A DNA stretch of 14,569 bases. Source: CAZUVQ01 sp964623915. Its GTDB lineage: Bacteria > Bacillota > Clostridia > UMGS1883 > UMGS1540. Position numbers and translations under genes: made by a program. The stretch spans positions 1-14,569 of the forward strand of contig CAZUVQ010000041.1 of assembly GCA_964623915.1 (NCBI GenBank), in the 5' to 3' direction. This document shows, in pieces, positions 1-7,807 of this stretch. The notes under the pieces were generated by a model. That model had not been told where the DNA came from. It did no database searches and saw only the letters and a program-made list of their open reading frames with translations. How positions within the stretch are numbered: position 1 is the first letter of the stretch; every line of letters begins with the position of its first letter.

Positions 1-18
1 GCATTGATTGACTTCCTG

Positions 19-55
19 TTTATTTCTGCTATCGGGCGACGATAGCAGAAATAAA
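19..55. repeat. Perfect 16-bp inverted repeat, 5-nt loop
   Basis: Arms 19-34 and 40-55 are exact reverse complements around the 5-base centre GGCGA. Neither strand has a U-run after the stem, so it is not a standard intrinsic terminator. It could be an RNA-stabilising hairpin, a protein-binding palindrome or part of a dispersed repeat. The sequence alone does not decide. Confidence 0.6.
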
Positions 56-56
56 A

Positions 57-94
57 TGCAAGGTTTTTTTGCTATTAAGTTCAAAAACCTTGCA
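57..94 (-). terminator. Second, back-up terminator-like hairpin
   Basis: A 12-bp perfect stem (57-68 with 83-94) with a 14-nt loop is followed on the minus strand by UUUUAUUU. It lies directly after the main terminator and may act as a back-up. The large loop makes it weaker than the first. Confidence 0.5.
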
Positions 95-102
95 CCTGAA
101 CA

Positions 103-143
103 ATTCAAAAACAGGAGTTCAGCTTTTGCTGAACTCCTGTTTT
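103..143 (-). terminator. Intrinsic terminator of the purine operon
   Basis: A perfect 16-bp stem (108-123 with 128-143) closes on a 4-nt loop, 24 nt beyond the purL stop codon. On the minus strand the stem is followed by a run of five U. The stem itself begins with four A and ends with four U, so it could also stop transcription entering from the left. Confidence 0.9.
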
Positions 144-167
144 GTGCTAAAAGGAATAAAGATTGGC

Positions 168-3100
168 TCATTTAAAATACTTTACTGCAGATTCAAAAAT
201 ACGCATATCGTATATGCCCTCAACATTTTTGTAAAGATTTTTGCCTATTCTTTCTGAATGCCCCATTTTCCCGAATACTCTGCCGTCAGGTGATGTTATG
301 CCCTCTACGGCGGCTGTCGAGCCGTTGGGGTTATAGTCCACATCATAGGTGGGGAAGCCTGTCATATCCACATATTGCGTTGCAATCTGTCCGTTTGCGG
401 CAAGGGCGGCTAAAAGTGAGTCAGACACAATAAATTTGCCTTCGCCGTGGGATATTGGAACTGTATATATTTCTCCAGGCTCTGTATTCATAAGCCATGG
501 TGATTTGTTTGATGCTATTCGTGTTCTGACAAGCCTTGACTGATGGCGGGAAATTGTGTTAAATGTCAATGTTGGTGCATCAGGTGTTGGCTTTCTTATT
601 TCTCCGAAAGGAACGAGACCTAATTTAATAAGTGCCTGAAATCCGTTGCAGATGCCGCACATCAAACCGTCACGTTTATTGAGTAAATTACTAACTTCAC
701 CTGAAATTGCCTCGTTACGGAAAAATGCTGTAATAAATTTGCCCGAACCATCAGGCTCGTCACCGCCGGAAAAACCACCGGGAATGAATATTATTTGAGA
801 TTTTGCTGCTTCTTTTGCAAACATGGCTGAGGACTCCTCAATCATTGCTGCACTTTGGTTTTTAATTACAAAAATAATCGGATTTGCACCTGCTGACACA
901 AGTTTTTTTGCAGTGTCGTACTCACAGTTTGTACCGGGGAAAACAGGTATCAGAACCCTTGGTTTTGCAAATTTTTCACTTGAAGAAATGAATGCAGTTT
1001 CCCTGTAACAATATTTTTCCGGTAACGGTTTGTTTTCCTTTGTTTTAGTTGGGAAAACATTTTCAAGGCGACCGTCATATTTTCCTTTCAGTGCATTTAA
1101 TTCAACTTGACTGTCTTTGTGCGATATGGTGCATTCTTTTGTTGTAACACCGAGCAGTGTTCCCATATCAAGCTCTTTATCTGCCTCAACAATAAATGAA
1201 CCATAGGAATAATCAAAAATTTCACTTTCTGATATATCTCCTGAGAAAGAAAAGCCGATTTTATTTCCAAAACACATTTTCATAACTGCTTCCGCAACCC
1301 CTCCATATGTCGGAGTGTATGCCGAAATTACCTTGCCTGCTTTTATAAGCTCGTGAAGCTTTGCCATATTTTTGCGCAGTACCCTGTAATCTGGTAGGTT
1401 ATCACTTGTTAAAGGAGTACCAATCAGGTAAACAAGAGAGCCTGTTTTTTTGAATTCGGGTGAAATAATTGTTTTTGTATCGGCAGTTGTAACAGCGAAT
1501 GAAACAAGCGTCGGAGGAACGTCAAGGTTATCAAAGCTTCCGCTCATTGAATCCTTCCCGCCGACAGCACCACATTCAAAATCAAGTTGTGCCGATAAAG
1601 CACCAAGCAAGGCGGCACATGGTTTGCCCCATCGGGAGGGATTTTTGCCCGGCTTTTCAAAGTACTCCTGAAAAGTCAGATATGTTTCCGAAGATGAGGC
1701 GCCTGTTGCAACCAGTTTGCAAAGTGACTCTGTTACGGCAAGGTATGCACCATGGTACGGGCTTTTTTCTGTTATATATGGATTATAGCCCCATGACATG
1801 ACGGAGCAGGTGTCTGTATCACCTTTTAAAACAGGTATCTTTGCCACCATAGCCTGTATAGGTGTTGCCTGTTCTTTTCCACCGAAAGGCATAAGGACAG
1901 TTCCTGCACCAATTGTAGAGTCAAATCTTTCCGATAAACCTCGTTTTGAGCAGACGTTTAAATCAGCGGATAAGGCAAGATATTTTTCCGAAAAACCGCC
2001 GCCTATTACTTTTTTGTATTCTTTTGCCGATTCAATTACTATTTCTGTATGCTTTTCTGCGCCGTTTGAATTTAAAAACTCACGGCTTAAATCACATATT
2101 ACATTTCCTCTCCAACGCATTATAAGCCTTTTCGAAGCTGTTACCGTTGCAACTTCTGTTGCTTCAAGATTTTCTTCTTTTGCAAGAACACAAAACTCAG
2201 AAGCATCTTGTTTGTCCACAACAACCGCCATTCGTTCCTGTGATTCGCTTATGGCAAGCTCCGTGCCGTCAAGGCCATCGTATTTTTTAGGGACACGGTC
2301 AAGATTAATATTAAGTCCGTCAGCAAGCTCTCCAATGGCAACACAAACGCCTCCTGCACCAAAGTCATTACAACGCTTGATAAGGTGTGTTGCCTTCGGG
2401 TTTCTGAAAAGCCGTTGAAGCTTACGTTCTTCTGGTGCATTACCCTTCTGCACCTCAGCGCCACAGCTTTCAAGTGAGTCACTGCTGTGGGACTTAGAGG
2501 AGCCTGTTGCACCGCCACAGCCGTCTCTGCCTGTCCTTCCGCCTAAAAGTATTACAACATCACCTTCGCACGGCTTTGCACGGCGCACGTTTTCAATAGG
2601 TGTGGCACCAACAACAGCACCAATTTCCATTCTTTTTGCTGCATAGCCGTCATGATATATTTCATCAACCAGTCCCGTTGCAAGCCCAATCTGGTTTCCA
2701 TAAGAGCTGTAACCTTCGGCAGCTGTTGTCACTATCTTGCGCTGTGGCAGTTTGCCGGCAATTGTGTTTTCAAGCGGCATTGTGGGGTCTGCTGCGCCTG
2801 TTATACGCATTGCTTGATATACATAAGCTCTGCCTGAAAGGGGGTCCCTTATTGCGCCGCCGATGCAGGTTGCCGCACCGCCGAATGGTTCAATTTCAGT
2901 AGGGTGATTGTGTGTTTCGTTTTTGAAAAGCAGTAGCCATTTTTCTATGCCTCTATCAGTTTTAACATCAATTTTCACAGTACAAGCATTAATCTCCTCG
3001 GACTCATCAAGCTTTTCAAGCCTGCCTGTCTGTCTTAAATATTTTGCGCCTACAGTTGCAATATCCATAAGATTAATCGGTCTTTTTTCTCTGCCACACT

Positions 3101-3860
3101 TTTTTCTTATATCCAGATATTTGTTATAAGCCTTTTTGTGTATATCATCAAAAAACTCCACTTTGTCTGCCGTTGTCAAAAATGTAGTGTGGCGACAATG
3201 GTCTGACCAGTAGGTATCAATAATTCTGATTTCTGTAATAGTGGGGTTTCTTTTTTCCTTTTTAAAGTATTCCTGACAAAATGAAATATCTCCAATATCC
3301 ATAGCAAGAGAAATCTCATCAATAAGCCCTATAAGCTCATCTTGCGTCATATCGATAAAACCGGAAACTGTTTCTATGGTTTCGGGAGTTTCGCAAGGTA
3401 TGTTCAATGTTTCATATTCATAAAGAGAAGCAACACGGCTTTCAACAGGGTTAATTATATGTTTTTTTATTTTTTCTGCTTCTGCGGCAGAAATATTTCC
3501 TTCAAGAATATATACCTTTGCTGTTTTTACAGTTGGTCTTTCAAGCTGTGAAATAATACTTATGCACTGTGATGCTGAATCTGCTCTCTGGTCATATTGA
3601 CCGGGCAAATACTCCTGTGCAAATATAATCCCTTCCGTTTTTGGAAGAGAAAAGAAAACATCATCCGTCTGCGGCTCTGAAAAAACCGTATCACAGCTTT
3701 CTGTGAACAGCTTTTCATCTATTCCTTCAACATCATAGCGGTTTATAAGCCTCAATGACTTTAAAGATAATATTCCCAAAGTATTTATAATATCAGAAAA
3801 AAGGGCGTTGGCTTCGTTTCTAAAACCTTGCTTTTTCTCAGTGTAAACTCTTTGTACCAT
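168..3860 (-). CDS. purL: Phosphoribosylformylglycinamidine (FGAM) synthase, single-chain
   Basis: Fourth step of cytosolic purine synthesis: converts FGAR, glutamine and ATP to FGAM. At 1230 residues this is the large single-chain form, with synthetase and glutaminase in one protein, so separate PurS and PurQ are not needed. The synthetase half shows SDHCRHTTF and the ATP/Mg motif NETHNHPTEIEPFGG with T316-H317-N318-H319-P320. The glutaminase domain starts near residue 1020 with PVFPGTNCEYDTA; the nucleophile is C1071 in MCGICNGFQ, and H1201 and E1203 in GHSER complete the triad. The sequence fits the Gram-positive single-chain clade rather than the proteobacterial one, by recall of family features. 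The ATG directly follows the purD stop codon with no gap; AAGGAG lies inside the 3' end of purD, 9 nt from the ATG. It is the last gene of the operon, 24 nt before the terminator. Confidence 0.97.
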   Translation of the reverse strand: MVQRVYTEKKQGFRNEANALFSDIINTLGILSLKSLRLINRYDVEGIDEKLFTESCDTVFSEPQTDDVFFSLPKTEGIIFAQEYLPGQYDQRADSASQCISIISQLERPTVKTAKVYILEGNISAAEAEKIKKHIINPVESRVASLYEYETLNIPCETPETIETVSGFIDMTQDELIGLIDEISLAMDIGDISFCQEYFKKEKRNPTITEIRIIDTYWSDHCRHTTFLTTADKVEFFDDIHKKAYNKYLDIRKKCGREKRPINLMDIATVGAKYLRQTGRLEKLDESEEINACTVKIDVKTDRGIEKWLLLFKNETHNHPTEIEPFGGAATCIGGAIRDPLSGRAYVYQAMRITGAADPTMPLENTIAGKLPQRKIVTTAAEGYSSYGNQIGLATGLVDEIYHDGYAAKRMEIGAVVGATPIENVRRAKPCEGDVVILLGGRTGRDGCGGATGSSKSHSSDSLESCGAEVQKGNAPEERKLQRLFRNPKATHLIKRCNDFGAGGVCVAIGELADGLNINLDRVPKKYDGLDGTELAISESQERMAVVVDKQDASEFCVLAKEENLEATEVATVTASKRLIMRWRGNVICDLSREFLNSNGAEKHTEIVIESAKEYKKVIGGGFSEKYLALSADLNVCSKRGLSERFDSTIGAGTVLMPFGGKEQATPIQAMVAKIPVLKGDTDTCSVMSWGYNPYITEKSPYHGAYLAVTESLCKLVATGASSSETYLTFQEYFEKPGKNPSRWGKPCAALLGALSAQLDFECGAVGGKDSMSGSFDNLDVPPTLVSFAVTTADTKTIISPEFKKTGSLVYLIGTPLTSDNLPDYRVLRKNMAKLHELIKAGKVISAYTPTYGGVAEAVMKMCFGNKIGFSFSGDISESEIFDYSYGSFIVEADKELDMGTLLGVTTKECTISHKDSQVELNALKGKYDGRLENVFPTKTKENKPLPEKYCYRETAFISSSEKFAKPRVLIPVFPGTNCEYDTAKKLVSAGANPIIFVIKNQSAAMIEESSAMFAKEAAKSQIIFIPGGFSGGDEPDGSGKFITAFFRNEAISGEVSNLLNKRDGLMCGICNGFQALIKLGLVPFGEIRKPTPDAPTLTFNTISRHQSRLVRTRIASNKSPWLMNTEPGEIYTVPISHGEGKFIVSDSLLAALAANGQIATQYVDMTGFPTYDVDYNPNGSTAAVEGITSPDGRVFGKMGHSERIGKNLYKNVEGIYDMRIFESAVKYFK

Positions 3861-5120
3861 TTATCCTAACTCCTTTAAAGCTTTTTTGCCTATGTCTTTG
3901 CGATAAAACATACCGTCAAATTCTATTTCATTAATTATTTCATATGATTTAGATATTGCCTCTTTTAGAGTTTTTCCGGTTGCAGTTACGCCTAAAACCC
4001 TGCCGCCCGAGGTGACAAGGTCGCCGTTTGACAGTGTGGTGCCGGCATGATATATTCGTTTGACCATGGGGATAGTAATCTTTTTCCCCTTATCATATTT
4101 ATCGGGATAACCGCCTGAAGCGGTGATAACACAACATGCGGATTTATCACTAAATTTAATATTGAGTTTGTCAAGCTCACCTCTTTTTGTGGCGAGCATA
4201 ATTTTAAGTAAATCACTTTCTAAAAGGGGGAGAACAACCTGTGTTTCAGGGTCTCCGAATCGGCAGTTATACTCAATTACACAGGGTCCTTTTTTTGTGA
4301 GCATCAGCCCAAAGTACAGACAACCACGAAAGGTTCTCCCTTCAAGGTTCATAGCATCAACAGTTTTGCGGAAAATTTTATCCATGCAAATATCTGCAAT
4401 TTCCTTTGTGTAAAATGGGTTAGGGGCAATTGCACCCATACCGCCTGTATTAGGTCCTTCATCGTTATCATATGCACGCTTGTGGTCCATTGAGGAAACC
4501 ATGGGAACTATTGTTTTGCCGTCAGTAAAGCACAAAACGGATACCTCAGGGCCACAAAGAAATTCCTCGCAGACAATTTGCCTGCCGCTCTCACCAAAGC
4601 GCATATCCTCCATAATGGATATTACAGCTTTTTCTGCTTCGGAATAATCTTCGGCTATTATAACACCTTTACCAAGTGCAAGCCCATCTGCCTTTATAAC
4701 AACGGGGAAATCGCCGTTTTTAATATATTCCAATGCTTCATTTGAGTTTGTAAAGACCTGATAGTCGGCAGTGGGGATGTCATATTTCTTCATAAGATTT
4801 TTTGAGAAAACCTTACTTCCTTCAATAACCGCTGCTTTTGCCTCAGGACCGAAACACTCTACCCCGACACTATGAAGGGCATCTACAGTGCCAGCAACCA
4901 AGGGGTCATCAGGTGCAACAACCACAAAATCAATTTTTTCTGACTTTGCAAAATCACAGATTTTGTCTGTTTCCATAACACCTATCGGCACATTGACAGC
5001 GTATGAAGCTGTTCCGCCGTTGCCCGGTAATACATATATTTTATCGCATAAAGGACTTTCGAGTATTTTTCTGGCAATTGCATCCTCACGTCCGCCGCTT
5101 CCAATTACAAGTACCTTCAT
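3861..5120 (-). CDS. purD: Phosphoribosylamine-glycine ligase (GAR synthetase)
   Basis: Second step of purine synthesis: joins glycine to phosphoribosylamine using ATP. The 419 residues match the usual length of about 420-430. An N-terminal nucleotide-fold segment with GSGGRED (7-13) and PGNGGTA (32-38) precedes an ATP-grasp domain with KADGLALGKGV (143-153), DHKRAYDNDEGPNTGGMGA (212-230) and CRFGDPETQ (286-294). The family motif near residue 13 is normally GGREHA; here the His is Asp. The ATG has GGAG (5126-5129) 5 nt upstream, but that site lies inside a long inverted repeat that could hide it. The gene is separated from the preceding transformylase by 215 nt, the only large gap in the operon, and abuts purL directly. 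Confidence 0.97.
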   Translation of the reverse strand: MKVLVIGSGGREDAIARKILESPLCDKIYVLPGNGGTASYAVNVPIGVMETDKICDFAKSEKIDFVVVAPDDPLVAGTVDALHSVGVECFGPEAKAAVIEGSKVFSKNLMKKYDIPTADYQVFTNSNEALEYIKNGDFPVVIKADGLALGKGVIIAEDYSEAEKAVISIMEDMRFGESGRQIVCEEFLCGPEVSVLCFTDGKTIVPMVSSMDHKRAYDNDEGPNTGGMGAIAPNPFYTKEIADICMDKIFRKTVDAMNLEGRTFRGCLYFGLMLTKKGPCVIEYNCRFGDPETQVVLPLLESDLLKIMLATKRGELDKLNIKFSDKSACCVITASGGYPDKYDKGKKITIPMVKRIYHAGTTLSNGDLVTSGGRVLGVTATGKTLKEAISKSYEIINEIEFDGMFYRKDIGKKALKELG

Positions 5121-5207
5121 TTAATCTCCATTCCGCCGCTCCGCATCGGCACAAATAGTTCATTAATAATCTCTTATATGCGGAGCAGAGGAATGATAAG
5201 AGATTAA
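5121..5207 (-). repeat. purD: Long imperfect inverted repeat over the purD ribosome binding site
   Basis: Arm 5121-5146 pairs with arm 5178-5207. In RNA this gives 8 bp (5121-5128 with 5200-5207), a 4-nt bulge (5196-5199), then 18 positions of which 17 pair (one G-U, one C-U mismatch). The loop is 31 nt. GGAG of purD (5126-5129) lies wholly inside the helix. A competing 10-bp hairpin (5168-5177 with 5196-5205) uses part of the same arm, so the two cannot form fully together. Arms and competition are seen directly; any regulatory role is inference. Confidence 0.65.
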
Positions 5208-5209
5208 TG

Positions 5210-5254
5210 GCGCATGTGCGTTTTCGCCCTTACGGGCGAAAAACTCGCACGCGC
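5210..5254 (-). repeat. GC-rich hairpin with bulges
   Basis: The stem combines GCGC (5210-5213 with 5251-5254), GTGCG (5216-5220 with 5246-5250) and TTTTCGCCC (5221-5229 with 5234-5242), closing on a 4-nt loop at 5230-5233. Bulges lie at 5214-5215 and 5243-5245. It would be very stable in RNA. No U-run follows on the minus strand. Confidence 0.6.
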
Positions 5255-5266
5255 ATAAGTTCCGCC

Positions 5267-5299
5267 GGAGGCTTAGAGTGATTTTTCACTCAAAGCTCC
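5267..5299 (-). repeat. Hairpin downstream of the transformylase gene
   Basis: GAGTGA (5276-5281) pairs with 5286-5291 around a TTTT loop. The stem then continues through CTT with AAG and GGAG with CTCC, with one mismatch and one bulged base. It is the first hairpin met after the transformylase stop codon and lacks a U-run on the minus strand. It could protect the upstream mRNA from 3'-5' decay; that role is inferred. Confidence 0.5.
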
Positions 5300-5335
5300 C
5301 TTCTGCCGAGTTATTAATAAACAGCATACTATTAT

Positions 5336-6508
5336 TTAGTGGTGAAAAAGCCTGATTTTAGTCATTGCCATTGCAATATTATATTTATTGCAAGCTTCAA
5401 TTACATTATCGTCACGAATTGAACCGCCTGGCTGTGCAATAAAAGATACACCGCTTTTCCTTGCTCTTTCAATGTTGTCGCCAAATGGGAAAAAAGCATC
5501 GCTTCCGAGTGAAACACCTGTAATTGATGCAAGAAAATCCTTTTTTTCTTCTGTCGTAAGCATTTCGGGTTTTTCTGTAAATATGTTTTGCCATGTACCG
5601 TCACGCAAAACATCTTCACATTCCTCTGAAATGTAAACATCTATTGCGTTATCACGGTCAGCACGTCCCAAACCTTTGTTAAACTGCAAACTTAGAACCT
5701 TTGGATGTGTGCGAAGGTGCCAAATGTCAGCTTTGTTGCCGGCAAGACGTGTGCAGTGAATTCTCGACTGCTGTCCGGCGCCTACACCAATAGTTTGCCC
5801 CTCGTATGCGTAGCAGACGGAATTTGACTGTGTGTATTTCAAAGTAATCAAAGCTATTATCAAATCAGTTTTAGCATTATCTGGTATATGGCGGTTTTCT
5901 GTAACAATGTCAGAAAGAAGTTCATCAGAAATTTTTATTTCATTTCTGCCCTGCTCAAATACGATTCCGAAAACCTGTTTTGTTTCAATTTTATCAGGCT
6001 TATATGAAGGGTCGATTTTTATTATATTGTAGCTGCCTTTTCTCTTGCCTTTTAGTATTTCAAGTGCTTCGGGCGCATAGTCAGGCGCAATAATTCCGTC
6101 CGAAACCTCACGTGCGATTATTTTTGCCGTCGGCACGTCACAGGTATGAGAAAGGGCTATAAAATCGCCGAATGATGACATTCTGTCAGCGCCTCTTGCC
6201 CTTGCATATGCACACGCCATAGGAGAAAGCTCGATATCCTCAACAAAATAAATTTTTTTAAGTGTATCTGATAAAGGCAGACCAACAGCTGCACCGGCAG
6301 GGCTTACATGCTTGAAAGATGTTGCTGATGGCAGATGAGTTGCCGTTGAAAGCTCGCTGACTAATTGCCAGCCGTTTAATGCATCCAGTAAATTTATATA
6401 ACCCGGGTTGCCGTTTAATATTTCTATGGGAAGCTCGCCTTCTTCCATAAAAATTTTAGCCGGTTTTTGATTTGGGTTACAGCCGTACTTCAATTCAAGT
6501 TCCTTCAT
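5336..6508 (-). CDS. purH: AICAR transformylase, stand-alone (no cyclohydrolase domain)
   Basis: Ninth step of purine synthesis: formylates AICAR to FAICAR using 10-formyl-tetrahydrofolate. The protein matches only the transformylase half of PurH. Visible motifs are LKYGCNPNQKPA (6-17), SFKHVSPAG with catalytic-type K66-H67, GAGQQSRIHCTRLAGNKA, SDAFFPFGDNIERA and IAQPGGSIRDDNVIEA. The usual PurH is about 510-590 residues with an N-terminal MGS-like IMP cyclohydrolase domain; here, at 390 residues, that domain is absent and not merely broken, since the frame begins right at the transformylase motif. The closing step is supplied by the PurO-type gene just upstream. The ATG at 6508 is preferred; an in-frame TTG at 6532, directly after the upstream stop codon, would add only MYEGNGNS, and AAGGG lies between the two. 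The symbol purH refers to the transformylase domain only. Confidence 0.93.
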   Translation of the reverse strand: MKELELKYGCNPNQKPAKIFMEEGELPIEILNGNPGYINLLDALNGWQLVSELSTATHLPSATSFKHVSPAGAAVGLPLSDTLKKIYFVEDIELSPMACAYARARGADRMSSFGDFIALSHTCDVPTAKIIAREVSDGIIAPDYAPEALEILKGKRKGSYNIIKIDPSYKPDKIETKQVFGIVFEQGRNEIKISDELLSDIVTENRHIPDNAKTDLIIALITLKYTQSNSVCYAYEGQTIGVGAGQQSRIHCTRLAGNKADIWHLRTHPKVLSLQFNKGLGRADRDNAIDVYISEECEDVLRDGTWQNIFTEKPEMLTTEEKKDFLASITGVSLGSDAFFPFGDNIERARKSGVSFIAQPGGSIRDDNVIEACNKYNIAMAMTKIRLFHH

Positions 6509-6532
6509 ACTATTTCCATTCCCTTCGTACAA

Positions 6533-7225
6533 TTATTCATTTAATCCTTTATTAACTATTTTAACAGTTTCTCTGCGTGTTTTTAAATCAGTATAGTTTA
6601 CGTAAAGAGAAACACGGTTTTTGGCATCAAGACTATTCCAAAGATTTTGTGTAAATGCTTCGATATCATCACATATTGAGAACGCTCTTGGTTCTCCGCA
6701 AAAGGAGGGGATAGGCTCGCCGTCACCTTCATATGTATGAATAAGGTGACCTGTGCCGTTTACAGGTGCTTCATAGTTATAGAAAATACGTAAGCAGTTT
6801 TCACCACTTTTTTTGAGAATACTGATTTTATATGAAAAAGAATTATTGTCAAATGATAAAATAGAGCTGATTCTGGGTGTGAAATTTGGCATATCTGGTT
6901 CATAACAACGAGTTGCAAGGGCTTCCTCAAAGGATTTTCCGTTTGATATATAATCATATATCGTATCAGTCTGGTCGCCGTTTGTTGCTATCAGGTTTTC
7001 CCCTAATTTTCTCACAGGATTATAAATAATCAGGGAAGGGTCTGAAAGCTTTGTGGGGTCAATTGCCACAGTTCTTATACCGTCATATGTTGCCTCAAAA
7101 AGACGGTTTCGTGAATTTACGCTTCTGCCCATTATAAAATAAGCTGTGACGGCACTATTACCGTCCGGTGTTGCGCCAATTATTATCCCTCGTCCGGGGT
7201 AGATATTTCCTTTTAAAGTATTCAT
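6533..7225 (-). CDS. purO: IMP cyclohydrolase, PurO type
   Basis: Last step of purine synthesis: ring closure of FAICAR to IMP. The 230-residue protein resembles the PurO family (IMP_cyclohyd, Pfam PF07826), first described in archaea and unrelated to the MGS-like domain of bacterial PurH. Supporting features are the N-terminal YPGRGIIIG (9-17), YFIMGRSVNSRNR (30-42), and the mid-chain TNGDQTDTIYDY and RCYEPDMPNFTPRIS blocks. The position between purN and a PurH lacking its own cyclohydrolase domain strongly supports the call. The ATG follows the purN stop codon by 3 nt, with GGAAAGGA inside the end of purN as ribosome binding site, so translation is probably coupled. Active-site residues were not checked against a structure. 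Confidence 0.9.
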   Translation of the reverse strand: MNTLKGNIYPGRGIIIGATPDGNSAVTAYFIMGRSVNSRNRLFEATYDGIRTVAIDPTKLSDPSLIIYNPVRKLGENLIATNGDQTDTIYDYISNGKSFEEALATRCYEPDMPNFTPRISSILSFDNNSFSYKISILKKSGENCLRIFYNYEAPVNGTGHLIHTYEGDGEPIPSFCGEPRAFSICDDIEAFTQNLWNSLDAKNRVSLYVNYTDLKTRRETVKIVNKGLNE

Positions 7226-7228
7226 TCG

Positions 7229-7807
7229 TTAAATCCTTTCCTTGCAAACTTTTTCAACAGACAGGGGAAGAATAACCCATTCTGCTTCTTCCATAACACG
7301 CCTTTGAAGTGTTTCGGGTGTATCGTCACAATAAACTTCCACTGCTTTTTGCATTATTATTTCACCGCCGTCTGTTACCTCATTTACAAAATGTACAGTT
7401 GCACCTGTCAGCTTAACGCCCCGCTCAAGAGCCGCCCTATGCACATTTAAACCATAATAACCATTACCGCAAAATGAGGGAATAAGCGATGGGTGGATAT
7501 TAATTATTTTTTTGTCATATTTGCTTGTAAAATCGTGGCTTAGAATAGATAAGAAACCGGCAAGCACAATTAAATCAATTTTATTTTCTTCAAGAACTGA
7601 AATAAGCTTGCCCTCAAAATCATTTCCTCTTTCAATTATAAGAGCCTTTACATTTCTCTTTTTTGCACGTTCAAGTGCGTAAGCCGTCTTTCTGTCAGAA
7701 ACAACAAGTGTCACTTTGCCGTTTTTTAAAACTCCATTTTCGGTGGCAGTGAAAAGTGCTTCAAGATTAGTGCCTCCACCGCTTACCAAAACTGCAATAT
7801 TCAGCAC
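7229..7807 (-). CDS. purN: Phosphoribosylglycinamide (GAR) formyltransferase
   Basis: Third step of purine synthesis: formylates GAR using 10-formyl-tetrahydrofolate. The 192-residue length is usual for PurN. The phosphate-binding loop VLVSGGGTNL is at 6-15. The catalytic set is N103 and H105 in INIHPSLIPSF and D146 in VTDGGEI. After the HPSL motif the chain reads CGNGYYGLNVHRA, slightly longer than the enterobacterial FPGLHA version and, as far as I recall, typical of clostridial PurN. Translation starts at GTG (7807), which overlaps the last 7 nt of purM; the purM stop TGA lies inside the overlap, so translational coupling is likely. Confidence 0.96.
   Translation of the reverse strand: MLNIAVLVSGGGTNLEALFTATENGVLKNGKVTLVVSDRKTAYALERAKKRNVKALIIERGNDFEGKLISVLEENKIDLIVLAGFLSILSHDFTSKYDKKIINIHPSLIPSFCGNGYYGLNVHRAALERGVKLTGATVHFVNEVTDGGEIIMQKAVEVYCDDTPETLQRRVMEEAEWVILPLSVEKVCKERI

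Larger units (their letters stand above)
1..167. other. Non-coding tail downstream of purL, three hairpins
   Basis: No gene is visible here. The stretch holds three adjacent inverted repeats: 19-34/40-55, 57-68/83-94 and 108-123/128-143. The one nearest purL is a clear terminator and the middle one is terminator-like on the minus strand. The outermost has its T-rich arm first on both strands, so it fits a terminator in neither direction. Whatever gene lies to the left of the window is not visible. Confidence 0.7.
5121..5335 (-). promoter_or_regulatory. Structured intercistronic region before purD
   Basis: This 215-nt gap holds no credible open frame and no convincing promoter. It is filled with inverted repeats. 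In the order read by the RNA polymerase they are 5299-5267, 5254-5210, a local hairpin 5209-5161, and a long arm pairing 5207-5178 with 5146-5121 that covers the purD ribosome binding site. None is followed by a U-run, so they are not terminators on the minus strand. The contrast with the other gaps (24 nt or less) suggests either an inserted palindromic repeat or a control element that sets purD-purL expression apart from the upstream genes. Confidence 0.6.

Noticed and set aside
1798..2418. 206-residue open frame on the plus strand
   Set aside because: It is entirely antisense to the conserved core of purL, with no recognisable motif or ribosome binding site; a shadow frame.
5121..5335. Internal promoter or terminator between purH and purD
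   Set aside because: No -35/-10 pair with suitable spacing is convincing on the minus strand, and no hairpin is followed by a U-run.
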